Origin: Tardiphaga sp.
GTDB taxonomy: Bacteria > Pseudomonadota > Alphaproteobacteria > Rhizobiales > Xanthobacteraceae
Assembly: GCA_014377915.1 (NCBI GenBank)
Contig: JACMOT010000470.1
Location: forward strand, 1-19,694
DNA: 19,694 bases
Reading direction: 5' to 3'
Shown: positions 14,761-19,694 of the stretch, piece by piece
How positions within the stretch are numbered: the stretch's first letter is position 1
Layout: every line of letters begins with the position of its first letter
Notes under the pieces: model-generated
Seen by the model: the letters and a program-made list of their open reading frames with translations, nothing else
What the model was told of the DNA's origin: nothing
Databases searched by the model: none
Position numbers and translations under genes: made by a program

Positions 14761-16235
14761 CTCCTCTGGAATTCGGGCGACATCAGCAGCAGCGCCAGCG
14801 CCTGCTGCCGGGTCTCCGCGCGTGCGATGGTCTGGCGAGTTTCATTGGAAGCCGCGTCGCCGGCGACGATTTCGAGCAGTTCACGAGCATCGACGCTGTC
14901 GGCGATCTTCGATGATACTTGCGCCGCGATATCGAGCCGAAGCTTCATGCCTTCCGGCACGGCCCAGGCGGCATTGCTGTCGGGAAATCCGTTCGGCCCC
15001 GCCGGCGTCCATAGCGGCTGGCCGAGCATGTTGAGGCTGCCGATGTAGCGGCCGGGATCTTCCGGAATCCGCGCCAGCACCCGGCCGGTGGCGATCAAAT
15101 ATTCGTAGGGCGTGCGCACTTTGGTCAGCGGCGCTTTCCAGGCCTCGTCGGAATCGAGCAGCGCGATCGCCATCGCCTTGAGGTCGCCGTCGGACTTTTT
15201 GAACATCGCTTCTAGCTTGCCAACCAAAGCCGGCGGCGGGGCATCGGCGACAAAATGCTGCGCGAACTTTGTTGCGATGAATTTCGCGGTCGATGGATGC
15301 CGCGCTATGTCAGCCAGCGCCGCTTCGCCCTGCGTCACGCCGCTGTCGTCATAGCTCTTGCCGAGCAGGGTCTGCGCGCCGGGCTCATGCGCATTGGCAT
15401 TGAAAGCAAAACTGCCAGGCGTGCCGATCTTGCCGTCGCGGCCGGCAAAGGTCCAGCCGGTGATGATGCGTGCCAGCGCGGTGACGTCGCCTTGCGCATA
15501 GCCGCCGCCAACGCCGAGCGTATGCAGCTCCATGATCTCGCGGGCGAGGTTTTCGTTGAGGCCGCGCTTGCCATGCTGGCCGGCTTTGGACTCCGGGCCG
15601 ATCGACTGCTGGTTGTCGAGAAAGAACAGCATCGCCGGGTGCTGCTCGACGGCACGCAGCATGTCGCTGAATTTGCCGAGTACGAACGGACGGATAGCCT
15701 CGCGCTCGAACGAGCCGGCCCAGATCCGCGCCGGTTCGCCCTTATTGGCCGAGATGCAAAAATGGTTCGACCAGAACACCACCAGGCGCTCGACAAAGCC
15801 GCCTTCGGCCAGCGTGGCGCGCTGGATCCGCGCCAGCGATTCCGCGCGAAACACTTTTTGCACGACATTGGGCGGCGGCGGTGGCGCAGCCGCCGGCTTT
15901 GCCGCATCGGGCTGCACCGTCATGGTGGTGTTGCCGGTCATCGCCACCGCGTCGGGCTTGACGTCCATCACGGACGCGGCTTCGCTCGGCGCCCTGGCGG
16001 CGGCCTCGCGCGCGGTCTTGACCTCGAGCTGATAGGCGAACAGCGCCTGCGCCAGCGCCGGCGTCGATTGCAGGCCGGGCAGTTCCAGCAGCACGGCATT
16101 GGGCCGCGAAAGCTCGGCCTTCACATAGCCGCGCGGATCCGATGCCGCATTGAGGATATCGCCGGAAGCGCCGCCACGGGCGCCGAAGCCAAAGCGGTTG
16201 AGCGCGACAAGCGCGCCTTGCGGATCGCGGGCCAT
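14757..16235 (-). CDS. DUF1800 family protein
   Basis: The protein has 492 residues from the chosen start. Signature motifs are LNRFGFGARGG near the N-terminus, VVFWSNHFCIS (about 152-162), GLNENLAREIMELHTLGVGG (about 225-244) and LARIITGWTF (about 254-263). A Pro/Ala-rich insert (AAAPPPPP) near 116-122 is probably a disordered linker. No Sec or Tat signal is visible on this product, although its partner DUF1501 has one. The reaction is unknown. ATG 16235 is preferred because AGGGAA lies just upstream. Longer in-frame starts at 16259 and 16274 exist, but the latter would precede the likely transcription start. The gene is first in a two-gene minus-strand operon. Confidence 0.88.
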   Translation of the reverse strand: MARDPQGALVALNRFGFGARGGASGDILNAASDPRGYVKAELSRPNAVLLELPGLQSTPALAQALFAYQLEVKTAREAAARAPSEAASVMDVKPDAVAMTGNTTMTVQPDAAKPAAAPPPPPNVVQKVFRAESLARIQRATLAEGGFVERLVVFWSNHFCISANKGEPARIWAGSFEREAIRPFVLGKFSDMLRAVEQHPAMLFFLDNQQSIGPESKAGQHGKRGLNENLAREIMELHTLGVGGGYAQGDVTALARIITGWTFAGRDGKIGTPGSFAFNANAHEPGAQTLLGKSYDDSGVTQGEAALADIARHPSTAKFIATKFAQHFVADAPPPALVGKLEAMFKKSDGDLKAMAIALLDSDEAWKAPLTKVRTPYEYLIATGRVLARIPEDPGRYIGSLNMLGQPLWTPAGPNGFPDSNAAWAVPEGMKLRLDIAAQVSSKIADSVDARELLEIVAGDAASNETRQTIARAETRQQALALLLMSPEFQRR

Positions 16236-16277
16236 CGGAAGTTCCCTGGAGGCGCTCATGCAATAATCGAGCATCGC

Positions 16278-16283
16278 ATTATA
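16278..16283 (-). promoter_or_regulatory. TATAAT -10 box candidate for the DUF1800-DUF1501 operon
   Basis: A perfect TATAAT on the minus strand lies 43 bp upstream of ATG 16235. No good -35 hexamer is seen at 16-18 bp spacing (the position reads CGGCGG), so activator help or another sigma would be needed. A start site near 16271 would favour the ATG at 16235. Confidence 0.35.
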
Positions 16284-16581
16284 GCGCGCAGCCCGATGAA
16301 CCGCCGATGAAGATTCCGATTAAGGTTCGACGCGGCATCGGCCAACCGGCTGTACAGAAACGGTCGGAGCCCGGGACATATCGACGCGATACCTGCGCGA
16401 GCTCGCCGTCGATCACCAAATGTCCGGCTTAAGCGGCCAGTTTGCGATCGAATTCGCCGTCCGCCGCGGTTTGGCCATGTTCGCGTCCGGTCACGGCAAA
16501 ATGTGTTCGCACTTCATGAAGGTTTTGCGCCGACCGTCGGCCGCGCCCGACAGCCCACTCGTTCCGACCTCACGGAGATTC
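16284..16581. other. Divergent intergenic region, no further feature seen
   Basis: About 300 bp separate the DUF1800 operon from the lytic transglycosylase. The transglycosylase frame is open back to 16420, but that extension is Arg-rich, precedes the signal peptide and lacks a ribosome site. I see no convincing promoter for the plus-strand gene. Confidence 0.5.
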
Positions 16582-18597
16582 ATGAGACATCCAGTTGCGC
16601 TCGAGCTCTTTCGTCCGATGCGCCCGTTGCATCGCCTCGCGTTCGGCGCGGCGCTGCTGTCGGGACTGCTCGCCAGTCCGGCGCTGGCGGTGGAGCACGG
16701 CCTGTCGCGTGACGATGTCAGGACGATCGGCGAGGCGACGCAGCTCGCGCGCAGCGGCAAGGCCACCGCCGCGACCGCGCGGCGTGACCAGATCCGCGAT
16801 CCGCTCGGGCGCCGGCTGGCTGAATGGGTGATCCTGCGATCCGACGACAATGACGCCGACTTCGCGCGCTACGCCGCGTTCATACGGGCCAACCCGGATT
16901 GGCCGGGCATCGTCCTGCTGCGGCGGCGGGCCGAGGCGCGGCTGTGGACCGAGCAGGCCGACGCCGGCACGGTGATGGCATTCTTCGCGCAATACCAACC
17001 GCGCAGCACGCTCGGAAAACTGGCGATGGCGCGCGCGCAATGGGCGCGCGGCAACGCCACCGCGGCGACTGACTATGCGCGGCTGGTGTGGCAGGCCGAC
17101 GGGCTTTCGGCCAAACTCGAAACCGAGATTCTAGCGACTTTCGGACGCCAGCTTACCTCCGCTGATCACCGCGCCCGGATGCAGGCCCGGCTCTATGCCG
17201 ATGACCTCACGACCGCGAAACGGGCCGCCGCCCGGCTCGGCGCTACCGAACTGGCCATCGTCGCGGCCCGCGTCGCCGTAAGAAGCAACAGCCCGCAGGC
17301 CAAGGCGCTGCTGGCGGTGGTGCCGGCGGCCGGGCGCAGCGATCCCGCTTTTCTGTTCACGCGCGCGCAGTGGCTGCGGCGCCACGACCAGACCGCGCAA
17401 GCCGCGCAGACGATGATCTCGGCGCCACGTGCCGCCGACGCGATCCGCGATCCCGACGTCTGGTGGGTCGAGCGGGGCGCACTGGCGCGGCAACTACTCG
17501 ACGGCGGCCATGCGCGGCTGGCCTATCGCACCGTGTCGGACGCGGCCCCCGCGAAAGACACCTACCAGGTCGATCGCGCCTTCATGATGGGATGGATCGC
17601 ACTGCGCTTCCTGCGCGACCCGCCAACCGCCGAGAAGAACTTCGCCAGGATATTGACGGTCACGTCGCAGCCGACCTCGGTCGCGCGCGCGCATTACTGG
17701 ATGGGACGAACCGCGCAGGCCCGTCACAACGCCAAGTCGGCGCGTCAGCACTACCAGGTCGCGGCCGAGCATTCGACCACCTATTATGGCCAGCTCGCCT
17801 GCGCTCGGCTCGGCTGCCGCGACACCCATTTGCGCAAGCCGCCCTCGGCCGATGTCCGGCAGGCCAGCATTGCGCAGCGTGACCTGCTTCGCGCCGCCGA
17901 GCTGTTGTACCTGACCGGCAACCGCAAACAGGTGGTGGCGTTCGCCGCCGGTCTCGGCGCCACCGCCGACCGTGCGTTACTGGTGCAGATCGCCGGGGTG
18001 GCCGCGCGCCGCCACGACGCCGGCGCCATGCTGGCGATCGGCCGCGCGGCGGTGAACCGCGGCATGGCGTTCGATAACTACGCTTTTCCCGCGACCGGGC
18101 TGCCGGAGTTCGCGCCGCTCGGGCCGAAGGCCGACAAGAGTCTGGTCTATGCCATCACGCGGACCGAAAGCGCCTTCAACCCGCAGGTCGTCTCCGGCGC
18201 CAAGGCCACCGGCTTCATGCAGGTTACTCCCGCCGCCGGCCAGACGCTCGGCCGCCGCATGGGCTTCGCCTTCGACGCCAAGGCGCTCAGCAATGATCCG
18301 AGCTACAGCCTGCGGCTCGGCTCCGCCGAGATCGTCAACTTGCTGAACGATTATGAGGGCAACCACGTGCTGGCCTTGATCGGCTATAATGCCGGGCGCG
18401 GACGCGTCAAGCAGTGGATCGCGCGTTACGGCGACCCGCGCCGGCGTGAGGTCGACGTGATCGACTGGGTCGAACGCATCCCGTTCGCGGAGACGCGCAA
18501 TTATGTGCAGCGCGTGCTGGAGAATCTGCAGGTCTACCGCGCCCGGTTCGGCAAACCGGCGCTCGGCATCGAGAGCGATATGCAGGGCGCGGGCTAA
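16582..18597 (+). CDS. Periplasmic lytic murein transglycosylase (SLT family 1)
   Basis: The enzyme cleaves the MurNAc-GlcNAc bond of peptidoglycan to give 1,6-anhydro ends. The protein has 671 residues: a Sec signal peptide to about residue 36 (HRLAFGAALLSGLLASPALA), a long alpha-helical superhelical region (about 40-490) as in Slt70, and a C-terminal catalytic SLT domain. The catalytic Glu is E529 in AITRTESAFNP. It is followed by SGAKATGFMQVTPAAG, then ALIGYNAGRGRVKQWI, and ERIPFAETRNYVQRVLEN, which are the standard SLT motifs. ATG 16582 is chosen for the GGAG 6 bp upstream, although ATG 16618 could also begin the signal peptide. It stands alone, 118 bp before the HAD fusion gene. Confidence 0.92.
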   Translation: MRHPVALELFRPMRPLHRLAFGAALLSGLLASPALAVEHGLSRDDVRTIGEATQLARSGKATAATARRDQIRDPLGRRLAEWVILRSDDNDADFARYAAFIRANPDWPGIVLLRRRAEARLWTEQADAGTVMAFFAQYQPRSTLGKLAMARAQWARGNATAATDYARLVWQADGLSAKLETEILATFGRQLTSADHRARMQARLYADDLTTAKRAAARLGATELAIVAARVAVRSNSPQAKALLAVVPAAGRSDPAFLFTRAQWLRRHDQTAQAAQTMISAPRAADAIRDPDVWWVERGALARQLLDGGHARLAYRTVSDAAPAKDTYQVDRAFMMGWIALRFLRDPPTAEKNFARILTVTSQPTSVARAHYWMGRTAQARHNAKSARQHYQVAAEHSTTYYGQLACARLGCRDTHLRKPPSADVRQASIAQRDLLRAAELLYLTGNRKQVVAFAAGLGATADRALLVQIAGVAARRHDAGAMLAIGRAAVNRGMAFDNYAFPATGLPEFAPLGPKADKSLVYAITRTESAFNPQVVSGAKATGFMQVTPAAGQTLGRRMGFAFDAKALSNDPSYSLRLGSAEIVNLLNDYEGNHVLALIGYNAGRGRVKQWIARYGDPRRREVDVIDWVERIPFAETRNYVQRVLENLQVYRARFGKPALGIESDMQGAG

Positions 18598-18714
18598 ACG
18601 AAGCCGCACTGACGGCCGAATCGCGCTGGCCATCGCGGCGCGGCGATCGAGTTGGCCTCGCGGCGGCGGCGGCGTATGGTTTGCGGGAATGTCTGGCCAG
18701 GGTTGACGGACGAT

Positions 18715-19578
18715 ATGACAGATCAGATCGACACGGCGCGGCCGCCCGGCCGCCGCCTTGCTTGCGCCGAATGCGGCACAGAATTCGTCTGCGACCTCTC
18801 CGGCGACTGCTGGTGCGCGGCGGAGACGTCCGTGCTGCCGATGCCCATGACGTCGGGCGACTGCCTGTGCCGGGACTGCCTGCGCAAGAAGTCCGGCGTG
18901 GCCGCCCCGAAATGGCATGTCGAGGCGGTGCTGCTCGACATGGACGGCACGCTGCTCGACACCGAGCGGGTTTATCTGGCGAGCCTGAACACCGCGCTGG
19001 AAGCGCTCGGCTACCCCGACGGCACCGCCATCGGTCATTCCATGATCGGCATCCCCGGCCCGGAATGCGAGAGCATCCTGCGCGAGCATTTTGGCGCCGA
19101 CTTTCCGATGCCGGCGCTGAACGAGGCCTATATCGCCTGCCGCGACGAGATCTTTCGCAGCGGCATGCCGCTGAAACCGGGCGCGGTCGAATTGCTCGAC
19201 GCACTGCGCCGGGCCGCCTGCCCGATCGCGCTGGTGACGTCGTCGTCGCGCCACACCGCCGAACAGCATCTGACGCTCGGCGGGATTCGCGGCCATTTCG
19301 AGACCATGCTGACGCGCGACGATGTCGCGCGCGGCAAGCCCAGCCCCGAGCTCTATCTGCTGGCCGCGCAGCGGCTCGGCATACGGCCGCAGGCCTGCAT
19401 TGCGATCGAGGATTCCGGGCCCGGCATCGCCTCGGCGCATGCCGCCGGCACGATCCCGATCCTGGTGCCGGACATCCTGCCGCCCAGCGCCGTGACGCTG
19501 GCCAAATGCGCCGCCGTCGTGCCCGATTTGCATGTCGCGCTCGCCACGCTGCGGCAGCGGGCCGGGCTCGGCGCCTGA
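18715..19578 (+). CDS. CWC cysteine-rich domain fused to HAD-IA hydrolase
   Basis: The 287-residue protein has two parts. Residues ~15-60 carry eight cysteines (17, 20, 26, 32, 34, 50, 52, 55) in the CxxCG-x2-F-x-C then CWC then CLCxxCL pattern of the cysteine-rich CWC family, usually a stand-alone protein of unknown, probably metal-binding, function. Residues ~70-285 form a beta-phosphoglucomutase/phosphatase-like HAD domain: motif I DMDGTLLDTE (D75, D77), motif II LVTSSS, motif III lysine in GKPSPELY, motif IV IEDSGPGIASAHAAG. The substrate is unknown. ATG 18715 was chosen for the GACGGA just upstream. An earlier in-frame start at 18652 adds an Arg-rich stretch unlikely to be real. It is the last gene before the window end. 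Confidence 0.88.
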   Translation: MTDQIDTARPPGRRLACAECGTEFVCDLSGDCWCAAETSVLPMPMTSGDCLCRDCLRKKSGVAAPKWHVEAVLLDMDGTLLDTERVYLASLNTALEALGYPDGTAIGHSMIGIPGPECESILREHFGADFPMPALNEAYIACRDEIFRSGMPLKPGAVELLDALRRAACPIALVTSSSRHTAEQHLTLGGIRGHFETMLTRDDVARGKPSPELYLLAAQRLGIRPQACIAIEDSGPGIASAHAAGTIPILVPDILPPSAVTLAKCAAVVPDLHVALATLRQRAGLGA

Positions 19579-19586
19579 TCACTCCA

Positions 19587-19620
19587 CTAGAGCGGGATGA
19601 CTTAGTTTAGTTCAAATCAC
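19587..19620. repeat. Possible partial intergenic repeat
   Basis: The stretch beginning CTAGAGCGGGATGA, 8 bp after the HAD gene stop, resembles one arm of a CTAGAGCGGGATGA-type inverted repeat that I associate with rhizobial genomes. The matching second arm is not present before the window ends. The assignment is from memory and unverified. Confidence 0.3.
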
Positions 19621-19665
19621 TGGCCCCGTTATTTAGTGGGTGTTCTGGTGGAGCCAAATGGGTCT

Positions 19666-19690
19666 CCCCCCCCCCCCCACCGGGGGGGGG
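19666..19690. other. Homopolymer tract C13-ACC-G9 at the window end
   Basis: Thirteen C (19666-19678), then ACC, then nine G (19682-19690) make a self-complementary homopolymer pair four bases from the window end. This is most easily explained as a sequencing or assembly artefact at a contig edge, though a true hairpin is possible. Confidence 0.7.
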
Positions 19691-19694
19691 AGCA

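Noticed and set aside
13507..15048. 513-codon plus-strand frame
   Set aside because: It is antisense to the DUF1501 gene and the 3' end of the DUF1800 gene, both of which have clear family motifs. The translation is Arg/His/Gln-rich, as expected of a shadow frame.
17977..19533. 518-codon minus-strand frame
   Set aside because: It is antisense to the catalytic end of the lytic transglycosylase and the whole HAD domain. No domain is visible and its composition is that of a shadow frame.
19641..19665. Minus-strand GGCTCCACCA, resembling the 3' end of a tRNA or tmRNA
   Set aside because: The expected T-loop (TTCGA) and T-stem are absent. The sequence runs into the poly-C/G tract, so no RNA gene can be supported.
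1..19694. Search for CRISPR arrays, insertion sequences, integrases and rRNA/tRNA genes
   Set aside because: No regularly spaced repeats, transposase or integrase motifs or RNA-gene cores were seen. The only repeats are short palindromes.

Overview
The window is high-GC DNA (lower only around 10.84-11.09 kb) that reads like a chromosomal segment of an alphaproteobacterium. The best guess is the Bradyrhizobium/Rhodopseudomonas lineage (Nitrobacteraceae). The pointers are a fused transaldolase-glucose-6-phosphate isomerase gene, a PQQ biosynthesis cluster, a DUF1800-DUF1501 pair, and short palindromes with GGCGGATT/AATCCGCC-type stems that I associate with this lineage. Genus assignment is inference from sequence features and family knowledge; no search was run.

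Layout. 1-2091: the 3' end of pqqE, an overlapping proline-iminopeptidase-like hydrolase, two palindromic repeats and a dimeric alpha/beta-barrel protein. 2092-2557: a mostly non-coding gap with a hairpin, one doubtful small ORF and a possible stress-sigma promoter. 2558-10050: a tightly packed plus-strand sugar-phosphate operon (tal-pgi, gnd, zwf, pgl, gntK, Cof-type HAD phosphatase) with gaps of at most 15 bp and several start/stop overlaps. 10016-10860: a minus-strand unit made of a strong sigma70-like promoter, about 460 nt of hairpin-rich GC-rich sequence, and a small Cys-rich protein whose 3' end overlaps the HAD gene. 11087-11590: a toxin-antitoxin locus with an intact antitoxin and a toxin broken by a frameshift plus a stop codon. 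11679-13393: a TauE/SafE-type membrane protein (minus), a secreted glycine-rich protein (plus), a terminator-like hairpin, and a secreted Met-rich small protein (minus). 13534-16235: a translationally coupled DUF1800-DUF1501 pair (minus). 16582-19578: a periplasmic lytic transglycosylase and a fusion of a cysteine-rich CWC domain to a HAD hydrolase (plus). The last bases are a homopolymer C13/G9 tract, which suggests a contig end.

How the genes work together. The 2.5-10 kb operon covers the oxidative branch (zwf, pgl, gnd), gluconate entry (gntK) and the reconnection to hexose and triose phosphates (tal-pgi). The terminal HAD enzyme probably dephosphorylates a sugar phosphate or related metabolite. 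The hydrolase after pqqE may help process the PQQ precursor peptide, but this is inference.

No clear new defence or mobile system was found. The items most worth a second look are the promoter-driven structured element at 10.37-10.86 kb, the CWC-HAD fusion, the decayed toxin beside an intact antitoxin, and the Met-rich secreted peptide.
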